DNA from: JAKPUX01 sp035353815
GTDB taxonomy: Bacteria; Zhuqueibacterota; Zhuqueibacteria; Residuimicrobiales; Residuimicrobiaceae
Assembly: GCA_035353815.1 (NCBI GenBank)
Contig: DAOQAG010000011.1
Span: 40,835 to 104,834, forward strand
Direction of reading: 5' to 3'
Length of the DNA: 64,000 nt
The position numbers and the translations under genes are program-made. A model generated the notes under the pieces. The model searched no databases. It worked only from the letters and a program-made list of their open reading frames with translations, and was not told the DNA's origin. Positions 51,405 to 60,698 of this stretch are shown here, in pieces. Every line of letters starts with the position of its first letter. Position 1 is the stretch's first letter.

Positions 51405-52337
51405 ATGCGCAAGTTCCTGTCCGTCCTTTTTATCGGTTTTTGGCTTGTGTTCGCCAACGGCTGCAGCTCAGGCAAGCGTCCGGCCAAGGAGGCCGAAAAG
51501 GTGCGCGAATTCGCAGCGGACCTGGTCAACCGTTCTCTCTATGTGCAGGCGATCGGCGAATATGAGAGCTGTCTGCGCGAGTATGACCTTTCCGATGTCG
51601 AGGCGGCCAATCTGCAATACGCCATCGGTACCATCTATTTCGAGCGCTTGCATGATTATGCCAATGCCATGACCTGGTATCTCAAGCTCAAGCATTTCCA
51701 TCCGGAAAGCCCGGTGGTTGCCGAAGCCAACAAAAAGATCGTCGCTTGTCTCGAGCGCCTCGATCGCAGTGCGGATGCCCGCCAGGCCCTGGATGAGACG
51801 GTGCAGCTCGACCCGTCGCGCGCGGAAAAGTCGCGGCCCGGGGCCGTAGTGGTGCGCATCGGCAGCCGCGAGATCACCCTCGGCGATCTCAATTTCGAGA
51901 TCGATCAACTGCCTCCCAGCGCCCGTGATCAATTCCGCAATCCACAGGCCAAGCTGCAATTTTTGCGCGAGTATGTCGCCACCGAGCTGCTCTACGATAC
52001 CGCCAAGCGCGCCGGCCTCGATAACGACCAGCAGGTCGTCGACGGCGCCTTTCAATCCAAAAAAGCCTTGATGGTGCGCCGCCTCATGCAAGACAAGGTG
52101 GCCAGCAAGATCCATGTCGATGCCGGGGATGTGGCCACCTTTTACCAGGCGCATCAAGCCGATTATGCCGAAAAGGATGACAAGGGCCAGGTGATCCGCA
52201 GCAAGAGCTTCGACGAGGTCAAGCAGCAGGTGACCCAGGACCTTTACCGTGAAAAGTACCAGAATGCCTTTCAGGAGCTGATCGGCGGGATGATGCAAGC
52301 CGAGGGCGTGCAGTTCTTCGACGACCAGGTAAAATAG
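51405..52337 (+). CDS. Lipoprotein with TPR-like N-terminal half and SurA/parvulin-like part
   Basis: 310 residues from ATG 51405 behind GAGGAG, with lipobox ANGC (about Cys20). The first part is helical and TPR-like (YVQAIGEYESCLREYD, ANAMTWYLKLKHFHPE). From residue 145 the pattern changes to that of SurA/PpiC chaperones: VVVRIGSREITLGDLNFEIDQLP, then LQFLREYVATELLYDTAKRAGLD, and a final VTQDLYREKY helix. The parvulin catalytic domain itself is missing, so it is more likely a periplasmic chaperone than an isomerase. Its position inside the Bat locus suggests folding of secreted Bat partners. Confidence 0.75.
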   Translation: MRKFLSVLFIGFWLVFANGCSSGKRPAKEAEKVREFAADLVNRSLYVQAIGEYESCLREYDLSDVEAANLQYAIGTIYFERLHDYANAMTWYLKLKHFHPESPVVAEANKKIVACLERLDRSADARQALDETVQLDPSRAEKSRPGAVVVRIGSREITLGDLNFEIDQLPPSARDQFRNPQAKLQFLREYVATELLYDTAKRAGLDNDQQVVDGAFQSKKALMVRRLMQDKVASKIHVDAGDVATFYQAHQADYAEKDDKGQVIRSKSFDEVKQQVTQDLYREKYQNAFQELIGGMMQAEGVQFFDDQVK

Positions 52338-52343
52338 CATTTC

Positions 52344-52500
52344 GCTCTCACAAAGACACGAAGAAAGCATTTTCATTTTTATATTTTATTCTTGGTGTCT
52401 TTGTGCCTTCGTGAGAGCCACTTTTTTTTATTCTCACCGAGTCACAAGCCACAGGGAAAGCTTGTATCGCACACTTTGTGCCTTGGCGACTTGGTGAGAG
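52344..52500. repeat. Two adjacent imperfect inverted repeats (dispersed-repeat type)
   Basis: Element 1 has arms at 52344-52368 and 52394-52419 sharing GCTCTCAC and ACAAAGACAC. Element 2 has arms at 52431-52456 and 52474-52500. The right arms are alike: CTTTGTGCCTTCGTGAGAG and CTTTGTGCCTTGGCGACTTGGTGAGAG. A shorter relative lies at 45152-45170 before clpB. Together they fill the 189-base gap between two Bat-locus genes. Confidence 0.75.
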
Positions 52501-52526
52501 ACTCTTTTAAAATGAGCCCAAGGTTT

Positions 52527-53522
52527 ATGTCAAGACGACGTACAGTATTCATTTTTATCAGCCTCCTCCTGGCGGGAGCGGTGCACGCCCAGGAGCAGGT
52601 GACGATCGACTCGAAGGTCGACCGCGCCAAGATCCTGATCGGCGATGTCGTGCGCTACAGCTTGCGCGTCTCACATGTGGCCGATGTCACCGTCGAGATG
52701 CCCGCGCCCGGCAGCAACCTCGGTCAGTTCGAACTGCGCGATTACAAGGTTCTGCCGGCGCAGAAAGCAGCGGGGCGGACGATTCTTGGCGCCGATTATC
52801 TGATCTCCACCTTCGATACCGGCGAGTATGAAATTCCCGCACTGAGCATCACCTATCGGCTCAAGGGCGACACGACGCGCCATATCCTCAAGAGCGAGCC
52901 GATCAAGATCCAGGTGCAGAGCCTCAATCCGAGCGAGGCCGGCGACATCCGCGATATCAAACCGCCGCTGGTGCCGCCCCGGGACTGGAAGTCGATCCTG
53001 CTCAAGGTTCTGGCGGCGCTGGTGCTGGCTGCCGCCGCGGTGGCGCTCTGGTGGTATCTCCGCCGCCGCCGGCAGGGCAAGGGGATCCTGCCCGAGCGGC
53101 AGACGCCGCCCCGGCCGGCGCATGAGATCGCCCTCGAAGCCCTTCACGCTCTGGTCGCCAGTGACTGGCTCGCTGCGGGCAAGCACAAGGCCTGGCACAG
53201 CGAACTGGCCGATATCCTGCGCCGCTACATCGAGGGCCGCTATGGCATCGATGCCCTCGAAATGACCAGCCGCGAGCTGCTCGGCGCCCTGGACCGCTAC
53301 GGCCTCGAAGAATCCTGGCGGCTGCGGCTGCAGGAGCTGCTGACCCTCTGCGACATGGCCAAATTCGCCAAGTATATCCCGGAACCGGCCGAAACCGAGG
53401 GCCTGACCGCCAGCGCCTTCGCCTTCGTCGAGGGCACCAAGTTGACCTGGACCGAGCCGGAGCCGCAGCCGCAGCCTGAAGCCGCCGCCGAACCGCCGTC
53501 CACGCAAGGGGAGGGCCACTGA
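52527..53522 (+). CDS. Bat-locus membrane protein with DUF4381-like C-terminal domain
   Basis: About 331 residues. Signal peptide (SRRRTVFIFISLLLAGAVHAQ), an Ig-like periplasmic domain (about 22-140), one transmembrane helix (about 158-178), and a cytoplasmic helical domain with WHSELADILRRYIEGRYGIDALEMTSRELL and CDMAKFAKYIPEP, like the C terminus of BatD. The C terminus is Pro/Glu-rich. ATG 52512 is an alternative start. The upstream gap is occupied by inverted repeats. batA begins 1 base after the stop. Confidence 0.78.
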   Translation: MSRRRTVFIFISLLLAGAVHAQEQVTIDSKVDRAKILIGDVVRYSLRVSHVADVTVEMPAPGSNLGQFELRDYKVLPAQKAAGRTILGADYLISTFDTGEYEIPALSITYRLKGDTTRHILKSEPIKIQVQSLNPSEAGDIRDIKPPLVPPRDWKSILLKVLAALVLAAAAVALWWYLRRRRQGKGILPERQTPPRPAHEIALEALHALVASDWLAAGKHKAWHSELADILRRYIEGRYGIDALEMTSRELLGALDRYGLEESWRLRLQELLTLCDMAKFAKYIPEPAETEGLTASAFAFVEGTKLTWTEPEPQPQPEAAAEPPSTQGEGH

Positions 53523-53523
53523 G

Positions 53524-54516
53524 ATGTTCCGATTCGCCAATCCCGAATTCCTCTTCCTGCTCCTCCTCTTGCCGGCCCTGGCCTGGTGGTATCTGCGCCG
53601 CAGTCTGCGCGGCCGGTCGACGGTGCGCTATTCCGACATCGCCCTGATCAAGGAGGTGGGTACCTCCAGCCGCAAACGCTACCGTCATCTGCTCTTTGTC
53701 CTGCGCCTCGCAGCCATCGCCCTGATGATCGTCGCCTTCGCCCGGCCTCAGGCCGGCAGTCGTGAGGAGGAGATGATCACCGAGGGCATCGATATCGTCC
53801 TTTCGATGGACATCTCCAGTTCGATGCTCGCTGAGGATTTCCAGCCCAAGAACCGCCTCGAGGCCGCCAAGCTGGTCGCCGCTGATTTCATCAAGGGGCG
53901 CACCAACGACCGCATCGGCATGGTGGTCTTTTCCGGTCAGAGCTTCACCCAATGCCCCCTGACCCTGGATTACGGCATCCTCCTCAAGTTCCTCGAGGAC
54001 ATCCATGTCGGCCAGATCGAGGATGGAACGGCTATCGGCATGGGGCTGGGCACCAGTATCAACCGGCTGCGCGACAGCAAGGCTAAAAGCAAGGTAGTCA
54101 TCCTGCTGACCGATGGCCAGAACAACCGCGGCGAACTCGATCCGCTCACGGCGGCGCGCATCGCCAGGAGCTTCAATATCCGCGTCTACACCATCGGCGC
54201 CGGCAGCAAGGGCGAGGCACTCTATCCGGTCGACGATCCCATATTCGGGCGGCGCTATGTGCGCATGCCGGTCAACATCGATGAGGAACTGCTGCGGCGG
54301 GTGGCGGACATCACCGGCGGCCGCTATTTCCGCGCCACCGACAAGACCAGCCTCGAAAAAATCTATAAAGAGATCAGCGAGATGGAAAAGACCAAGATCC
54401 AGGTCAAACAGTATACCCGCTACCGCGAGCTTTTCTCCGGCTATCTGGCTGCGGCGCTGCTCCTGCTCGCCCTGGAGGTGCTCCTGGGCAATACCATCTT
54501 TCGCAAGATACCCTAA
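53524..54516 (+). CDS. batA: BatA: VWA-domain inner-membrane protein
   Basis: 330 residues. Two N-terminal helices (residues 8-24 and 57-77) with the conserved basic loop, then a von Willebrand A domain with MIDAS D-I-S-S-S (VLSMDISSSM), the threonine of VILLTDGQNN and a final C-terminal helix. Family members sit in the inner membrane with the VWA domain on the periplasmic side and bind MoxR-linked complexes. Part of the Bat operon; batB follows after 15 bases. Confidence 0.93.
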   Translation: MFRFANPEFLFLLLLLPALAWWYLRRSLRGRSTVRYSDIALIKEVGTSSRKRYRHLLFVLRLAAIALMIVAFARPQAGSREEEMITEGIDIVLSMDISSSMLAEDFQPKNRLEAAKLVAADFIKGRTNDRIGMVVFSGQSFTQCPLTLDYGILLKFLEDIHVGQIEDGTAIGMGLGTSINRLRDSKAKSKVVILLTDGQNNRGELDPLTAARIARSFNIRVYTIGAGSKGEALYPVDDPIFGRRYVRMPVNIDEELLRRVADITGGRYFRATDKTSLEKIYKEISEMEKTKIQVKQYTRYRELFSGYLAAALLLLALEVLLGNTIFRKIP

Positions 54517-54531
54517 TTTCCGGAATCCACT

Positions 54532-55569
54532 ATGCTGCGATTTGCAAATATCTATGCCCTGCATCTGCTCTGGCTCATCCCGGCTGTGGTGCTTTTTTAT
54601 GTGCTGGTCTTTCGCGCCAAAAGCCGGGCGCTGCAGCGGTTCGGCAACAGCGAGCTGATGAAAAAGCTGGCGGTCAACGCCAGTCATGCCCGGCCGGTCC
54701 TGAAGGCCGCGTTGATCGTCCTCGCCTTGATCGTCGCCATTCTCGCCCTGGCCCGGCCGCAGATCGGCACCCGCATCGAGGAGGTCAAGCGCGAGGGGAT
54801 CGATATCATGATCGCCATCGACGTCTCGACCTCGATGCTGGCCCAGGATGTGCCGCCGAGCCGCCTCGAGAAGGCCAAGCATGAGGTCGAAAGCCTCCTT
54901 GGCCGGCTGCAGGGCGACCGCGTCGGCCTGATCGCCTTCTCCGGCACCGCCTTCGTCCAATGCCCCCTGACGCTCGATTATGGCGCGGCCAAGCTCTTTC
55001 TCGACATCCTCGATCCCGGACTCATCCCGACGCCGGGCACCAACATCGGCCAGGCCATCACCCGGGCCTGCGAATCCTTCGACCAGAAGGAGCGCAAGCA
55101 CAAGGTGCTGGTCATCATCACCGACGGTGAAGACCACGAGGGTGATGTGATGAAACAGACCGAGGAGGCGGAACGGCAGGGCGTGATCATCTATACCGTC
55201 GGCATCGGCTCGCCCAAGGGTGATCCGATCCCGATGATGACCGACTATGGGATCTCCTCCGGCTTCAAAAAGGACCGTGAGGGCCAGGTGGTGATCACCA
55301 GGCTCGATGAGGTGACTCTGGAAAAAATTGCGCTCCAGACCAATGGCAAGTATTTTCGCGCCAGCAGCGGCGAGGATGAACTGCGCAAGATCTATGACGA
55401 TGTCGACAAACTCGAAAAAAAAGAACTGGGGTCCATGCGCTTTTCCCAGTTCGAAGACCGCTTTCAATATGTGCTGATCGTCGCCATTCTCCTCCTCACC
55501 GTGGAGTGTTTTATCCCCGAGCGGCGGCAGCGGCGCGACTTTTGGCTTAAACGTCTTTTCAAGTGGTGA
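54532..55569 (+). CDS. batB: BatB: VWA-domain inner-membrane protein
   Basis: 345 residues, paralogous to BatA with the same helix-helix-VWA-helix layout. MIDAS is IDVSTSM near residue 96-102 and the later acidic loop IITDGEDHEGDV is intact. The domain ends in a coiled KIYDDVDKLEKKEL and a terminal helix with a basic tail. It presumably dimerises with BatA. batC follows after 5 bases. Confidence 0.93.
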   Translation: MLRFANIYALHLLWLIPAVVLFYVLVFRAKSRALQRFGNSELMKKLAVNASHARPVLKAALIVLALIVAILALARPQIGTRIEEVKREGIDIMIAIDVSTSMLAQDVPPSRLEKAKHEVESLLGRLQGDRVGLIAFSGTAFVQCPLTLDYGAAKLFLDILDPGLIPTPGTNIGQAITRACESFDQKERKHKVLVIITDGEDHEGDVMKQTEEAERQGVIIYTVGIGSPKGDPIPMMTDYGISSGFKKDREGQVVITRLDEVTLEKIALQTNGKYFRASSGEDELRKIYDDVDKLEKKELGSMRFSQFEDRFQYVLIVAILLLTVECFIPERRQRRDFWLKRLFKW

Positions 55570-55574
55570 TTTCG

Positions 55575-56318
<744 letters not shown>

Positions 56319-56355
56319 TCCCGTGCCGGGCTTTCGCAAAGAGAGAAGAATTCTT

Positions 56356-58197
56356 ATGACGCCAAGAAATTATATTGCGGTGCTGCTGCTCTGGTCGGGC
56401 GCCGTGATGGCCCAGCCGCTGACCATCACCGCTTCCGTGGATCAAACCAACCTGACTCTCAACCAGCAGCTGGTCCTGACCATCGAGTTGTCCGGTGAGG
56501 GTGCCAACAGCGTCAACCGCGTCGATCTTCCGGATGTCAGCGAGTATCTCGCGCTGCTCGGATCCGGCGGCAGCTCGCAGAGCATTCAGATCGTCAATGG
56601 CAAGATGTCGGTCCAGAAGAGCTTTACCTATTTTTATAATGCCAGTAAGGAAGGGACCTTTACCATCCCCCCGGTCAGCGTCTCCGTGCGCGGGCAGAGT
56701 TACAGCAGCCGGCCGATCATCATCACCATCGGCAGAGCCGCGGCCGCCGCGCCCGGGAGCTCCGGCGCTGCGAGCGCCGCGGCGGGGAGCACGCCGCAGC
56801 CCTTGCCCGCCAGCGAGGCCTCGGATGAGGAGCTCTTCATCCGCGCCCTGGTCAACAAGCGCCAGGTCTACCAGAATGAGCCGGTGATCGTCACCTTCAG
56901 CATCTATACCCGCGTCAACGTCTCCGGCTATGCCCTGAGCAAACTGCCCGAGTCGGCCGGCTTCTGGAGCGAGGAAATTCCCTTGCCACAGCAGCCCCAG
57001 ACGCGCAACGAGGTGATCAACGGCCGCAAATATGTCGTCGCCGACCTCAAAAAAATGGCGATGTTTCCGACCTCGCCCGGACGGGTGCAGATCGGCAGCC
57101 TCGGCGTCGACTGCGACGTGCGCGTGCAGGCGCGGCGGCGCAGCAATGACATTTTTGACAGCTTTTTTGACGATCCCTTCTTCGGCCGCACAGTGCGCAA
57201 GAGCGTGCAGTCGCGCCCGGTCAGCGTCGAGGTCCTGCCCTTCCCCGAGAGCGGCAAGCCGGCCGATTTCAGCGGCCTGGCCGGATCCTTCGAGATCAAG
57301 GCCGCCATCGACAAAAAAGAGGTGACCACCAATGAAGCCATCACCCTCAAGGTGGTGATCTCCGGCACAGGCAATATCAACACCATCCCCAAACCCCATG
57401 TCGTGCTGCCGCGGGATTTCGAGCAGTATGAGCCCAAGGTGAGCGAGAACATCCAGCGTACCGGCGACCGCATCAGCGGTAGCAAAACCTTCGAGTACGT
57501 GCTGGTGCCGCGCTTCCCCGGCGAGCAGCGCATCCGGCCGATCACCCTCAGCTATTTCGATCTCTCCAGCCGGCGCTACGCCACAGCCTCCACGCCCGAG
57601 CTGATCATCCCGGTCGCCAAAGGCAGCGGTGACGCCTCGACCGTGCCGGTGGGATTGAGCAAGGAAGAGGTCAAGCTGATCGGGCAGGATATCCGCTTCA
57701 TCAAACTGGGGACACCGGAATGGCGCCGCAAGGGAGGCGCCTTTTACCGCAGCAGCTGGTTCACGCTGTTGTGGATCCTGCCGCTGCTGGCGCTGGCGGC
57801 GGCCTTTGGCTGGCGCCGTCATCTCGACAAGCTCAGCGGCAACGTCGCCTATGCCCGCAGCCGCCGCGCCAATCGCATGGCCATGAAGCGGCTGAGTCGG
57901 GCTGAAGGCCTGCTGCAGGTCGAGAAGCAGAAAGAGTACTTTTCCGAGATCGCGCGGGCGCTGCTGGGTTTTGCCGCGGACAAACTCGATCTCTCCGAGG
58001 CCGGGATGGTCACCAGCGAGCTCGAGAGCCGGCTGAACCAGCGCCGTGTGCCCGAGCCGACCATCCAGCAGTATCTGCAGCTGCTCAAGGTCTGCGATTA
58101 TCAGCGTTTCGCCCCTTCTGATGTCACGATGACGCAGATGCAGGGGATTTACCGCGAGGCGAAAGAGGCCATTATCAACCTGGAAAAGGCGATCTAG
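56356..58197 (+). CDS. batD: BatD: large periplasmic oxygen-tolerance protein
   Basis: 613 residues from ATG 56356. Signal peptide ending VMAQ, then several Ig-like domains: LTITASVDQTNLTLNQQLVLTIEL at the start, the conserved YFYNASKEGTFTIPPVSV near 95, and later FFDDPFFGRTVRKS. A transmembrane helix lies at about 478-496, followed by the helical BatD C-terminal domain (YFSEIARALLGFAADKLDLSEAGM, CDYQRFAPS). A low-complexity Ala/Gly segment near 138-155 links domains. batE follows after 3 bases. Confidence 0.93.
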   Translation: MTPRNYIAVLLLWSGAVMAQPLTITASVDQTNLTLNQQLVLTIELSGEGANSVNRVDLPDVSEYLALLGSGGSSQSIQIVNGKMSVQKSFTYFYNASKEGTFTIPPVSVSVRGQSYSSRPIIITIGRAAAAAPGSSGAASAAAGSTPQPLPASEASDEELFIRALVNKRQVYQNEPVIVTFSIYTRVNVSGYALSKLPESAGFWSEEIPLPQQPQTRNEVINGRKYVVADLKKMAMFPTSPGRVQIGSLGVDCDVRVQARRRSNDIFDSFFDDPFFGRTVRKSVQSRPVSVEVLPFPESGKPADFSGLAGSFEIKAAIDKKEVTTNEAITLKVVISGTGNINTIPKPHVVLPRDFEQYEPKVSENIQRTGDRISGSKTFEYVLVPRFPGEQRIRPITLSYFDLSSRRYATASTPELIIPVAKGSGDASTVPVGLSKEEVKLIGQDIRFIKLGTPEWRRKGGAFYRSSWFTLLWILPLLALAAAFGWRRHLDKLSGNVAYARSRRANRMAMKRLSRAEGLLQVEKQKEYFSEIARALLGFAADKLDLSEAGMVTSELESRLNQRRVPEPTIQQYLQLLKVCDYQRFAPSDVTMTQMQGIYREAKEAIINLEKAI

Positions 58198-58200
58198 CTC

Positions 58201-58953
58201 ATGTACAAGCACATCATGATATTCCTGCTGCTGGCCGGGGCGGCTCTGGCCAATCCCACCGCCCTGCAGTATTACCAGCAGGGCAATGCGGCCATGCAAA
58301 AGAGCGCCTATGACGAGGCGATCAAAGCCTACGAGGCCGCCCTGGGAACCGGTTACGAGTGCGCCGAGCTCTACTACAACCTCGGCAACGCGTTTTTCCG
58401 CCGCCAAGAGCTCGGCAAGGCCATTTTGAACTATGAGCGCGCCCGGGCCCTCAAGCCGGCCGATCCGGATATCGCTTTTAATCTGGATCTGGCGCAGCTG
58501 CGGGTCGTGGATAAAATCGCCGCGCCGCCGCCCTTTTTTGCCGGCAAAGTGTGGTCGGGAATCAAGCACCTGCTGAGCGCCGGACAGTGGGGCGTGTTGG
58601 CGGTGGTCGTGTTCAATCTGCTGCTCGCCACCGTGATCATCCGGTTGCTCGTCGGGCAGGGTGGTGTGCGCGCCGTAGCTGGATACCTGTTCCTCCCCCT
58701 GCTGGTGCTCTTTTTGCTAGCCGGCTCGCTTTTCTGGGCCACCGCGCACGATGCGCGGAGCCTGCGCTACGGCATCATCATGCCGCCGAAGGTGAGTGTC
58801 CTCAGTGCTCCGGCCAGCGATGCCACGCAGGTCTTCGATCTGCATGAAGGGACCAAGGTGCGGGTGGCGGACCGTTCCGGGGCCTATGTCAAGGTCATCC
58901 TGCTGGACGGCAAGGTCGGCTGGTTGACCCGGGACGGGGTGGAGGAGATATAA
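58201..58953 (+). CDS. batE: BatE: TPR and SH3-like protein
   Basis: 250 residues. Signal peptide ending ALANP, two TPR units (residues 20-95), two transmembrane helices (about 135-155 and 160-182) and a C-terminal SH3-like domain (VSVLSAPASDATQVFDLHEGTKV...GKVGWLTRDGVEEI) that should be periplasmic and may bind peptidoglycan or Bat partners. It ends the Bat operon. Confidence 0.92.
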   Translation: MYKHIMIFLLLAGAALANPTALQYYQQGNAAMQKSAYDEAIKAYEAALGTGYECAELYYNLGNAFFRRQELGKAILNYERARALKPADPDIAFNLDLAQLRVVDKIAAPPPFFAGKVWSGIKHLLSAGQWGVLAVVVFNLLLATVIIRLLVGQGGVRAVAGYLFLPLLVLFLLAGSLFWATAHDARSLRYGIIMPPKVSVLSAPASDATQVFDLHEGTKVRVADRSGAYVKVILLDGKVGWLTRDGVEEI

Positions 58954-59256
58954 CTTCCAGACAATGCCCCTTGATTTTGCCCCTGTCGTGTGCCTGCCAG
59001 ACCTCCCCTCTCTGCGCTGCTCCCCGGCAAAACGTGCCCAGGAGCAGCGACGTCAGACCCTCCTGAAGTTGGCGCCCCAGCCGTCCTCGCACTGCTAATT
59101 CCGAATTGCGGAAGGGAACATTTTTATAAAAAATCCGTTACATACTATGCAACCTGTGCGAAGGCCAGATGTGAAGAAAATTCTTTGCTTTTGGCCCCTG
59201 GTTATGCTACATTACGTCAAGTCATCTATTCCCGTGCCTTGTTTTCAGGAGGCCTT
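58954..59256 (+). other. 303-base intergenic region after the Bat operon
   Basis: No convincing gene is seen. The 3' third is AT-richer and holds the possible promoter at 59185-59213; CAGGAGG at 59247-59253 is the ribosome-binding site of the next gene. No strong terminator for the Bat operon is visible. Confidence 0.5.
59185..59213 (+). promoter_or_regulatory. Possible promoter for the Trp/Tyr-rich lipoprotein
   Basis: TTGCTT (59185-59190) and TACATT (59208-59213) with a 17-base spacer; moderate match only. Confidence 0.4.
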
Positions 59257-60639
59257 ATGAAACATGCTCTACTCAAATCCTCGCTCCCCGGATTATTCAT
59301 CCTCATACTGGCGGTAGCCCTGTCCGGCTGCTACACCCAGCTGGCCCGGACGCCGGAACCGACGGTCCGGGACGAACAAGCCTATGATACCGAGACACCG
59401 GAGCAATCCGAATACAGCTACGATGATACGACCGCCGATGATACTGCGGACTATGACTACAATGCGCCGGATACAACGATCATTATCCACCGCGGTGGTG
59501 ACCGCGATGTCTATGTCAGCGACTGGATGCCCTCGGTCTATATCGACGCCTGGTGGTACCAGCCCTACTGGTATTACAGCAGCAACTCGTGGTGGCGCTG
59601 GCATCACCGCTGGGAACCCTGGTTCGGCTACAACGATTTCTGGGGCGACCCCTGGTACTGGCCTTCTTTCAGCTATTATGGCGGCTGGGGCTTCTATGAT
59701 CCCTGGTACGGCTATGGCTGGGGGTATTACGACAGACCCTGGTATGGCGGCCATCATGGGTATGGGGGCTGGAACGATCATTACTGGGGAGACGATCATC
59801 AATACCGCAACTGGGAACGCCGGCCCTTCGGCGTTGGCAATTATGCGGGCGGAGGCTACTCCCGCGTGCCGAAAGAGACCGGCGGACAGGGCGCATCGCA
59901 TGATATGCGCCGCCCCTCCAGCAGCGAACGGATACGGCGTAATGGTGGCGCCGGCAACACCGGCCAGGGAAGTGTGACCGATACCTGGGACAAACCGGAT
60001 ACCCGGCGTGAACCGGTGCGCCGCGACGGCAGCAACACGGTAACCCGCCCCACGGGCGGCAGCGATGCATCGACCCCCTCCGGAGAAATCCGGCGCAAAC
60101 CGGTCGACCGCTCGGAGGGCAGCTCCTCCGGAAGCGGCAACCAGAGCGGCACGGTGGAGCGCAGAACACCTCCACGCCGGTCGAGCGGCGATGGCTCGGC
60201 GCAGCCCGAGGTGAAGCGCACGCCCTCCCGGCCGGAGCAGTCCCCCCGCATCGAACGGCGCGGCTCGGAGCAGAAATCGACCACACGGAAACGGAATACG
60301 GCCAGCAGCTCTAACGAGCGGATCTACCAGCGCAGCAGTGAACCCCGCCGCTCTTCTGAAGTGACCGCCTCCCGCCGCGAAAACAGCGGCGCCGAACGCA
60401 GCAGCTATACGCGCCGCAGCAGCTCTTCGAGCGAACGCCGCAGCGAAAGCCGCTCCTCTTCCAGATCCAGTAGCGGCTATTCGCGCAGCAGCAGCGGCAG
60501 TGGCAGTAGCAGTAGCAGTAGCTATTCGGCCCCTGCGCCCCGCAGTTCCAGCAGCAGCGGCAGCTCATCCCGGAGCAGTTCTTCCGGCAGCAGCTCCCCC
60601 AGGGGGAGCTCATCTGGCGGCTCTTCGCACCGGCGCTGA
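59257..60639 (+). CDS. Lipoprotein with Trp/Tyr/Gly-rich core and Ser/Arg-rich tail
   Basis: 460 residues from ATG 59257. Lipobox ALSGC (about Cys24). Residues 25-75 are acidic with Asp/Thr/Tyr. Residues about 85-195 are extraordinarily rich in Trp, Tyr and Gly (for example YGGWGFYDPWYGYGWGYY). From about 200 on the chain is disordered and basic, with many Ser-Ser-Arg and Arg-Arg-Ser units, ending in a long poly-Ser/Gly/Arg stretch. No enzymatic motif is seen. I know no exact family; some FCB-group proteins have aromatic-rich, YXDX-type cores. Possible roles are surface adhesion, matrix or nucleic-acid/polyanion binding. Confidence 0.75.
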   Translation: MKHALLKSSLPGLFILILAVALSGCYTQLARTPEPTVRDEQAYDTETPEQSEYSYDDTTADDTADYDYNAPDTTIIIHRGGDRDVYVSDWMPSVYIDAWWYQPYWYYSSNSWWRWHHRWEPWFGYNDFWGDPWYWPSFSYYGGWGFYDPWYGYGWGYYDRPWYGGHHGYGGWNDHYWGDDHQYRNWERRPFGVGNYAGGGYSRVPKETGGQGASHDMRRPSSSERIRRNGGAGNTGQGSVTDTWDKPDTRREPVRRDGSNTVTRPTGGSDASTPSGEIRRKPVDRSEGSSSGSGNQSGTVERRTPPRRSSGDGSAQPEVKRTPSRPEQSPRIERRGSEQKSTTRKRNTASSSNERIYQRSSEPRRSSEVTASRRENSGAERSSYTRRSSSSSERRSESRSSSRSSSGYSRSSSGSGSSSSSSYSAPAPRSSSSSGSSSRSSSSGSSSPRGSSSGGSSHRR

Positions 60640-60698
60640 TCGATCCAGCCTGGCAAGACCGGTGAATTCGGATTTTTGAACCCATTGGGAGATCTGTC

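Noticed and set aside
53002..55467. 821-codon open frame on the minus strand
   Set aside because: It is antisense to batA and batB, which are certain genes. Low-complexity composition only.
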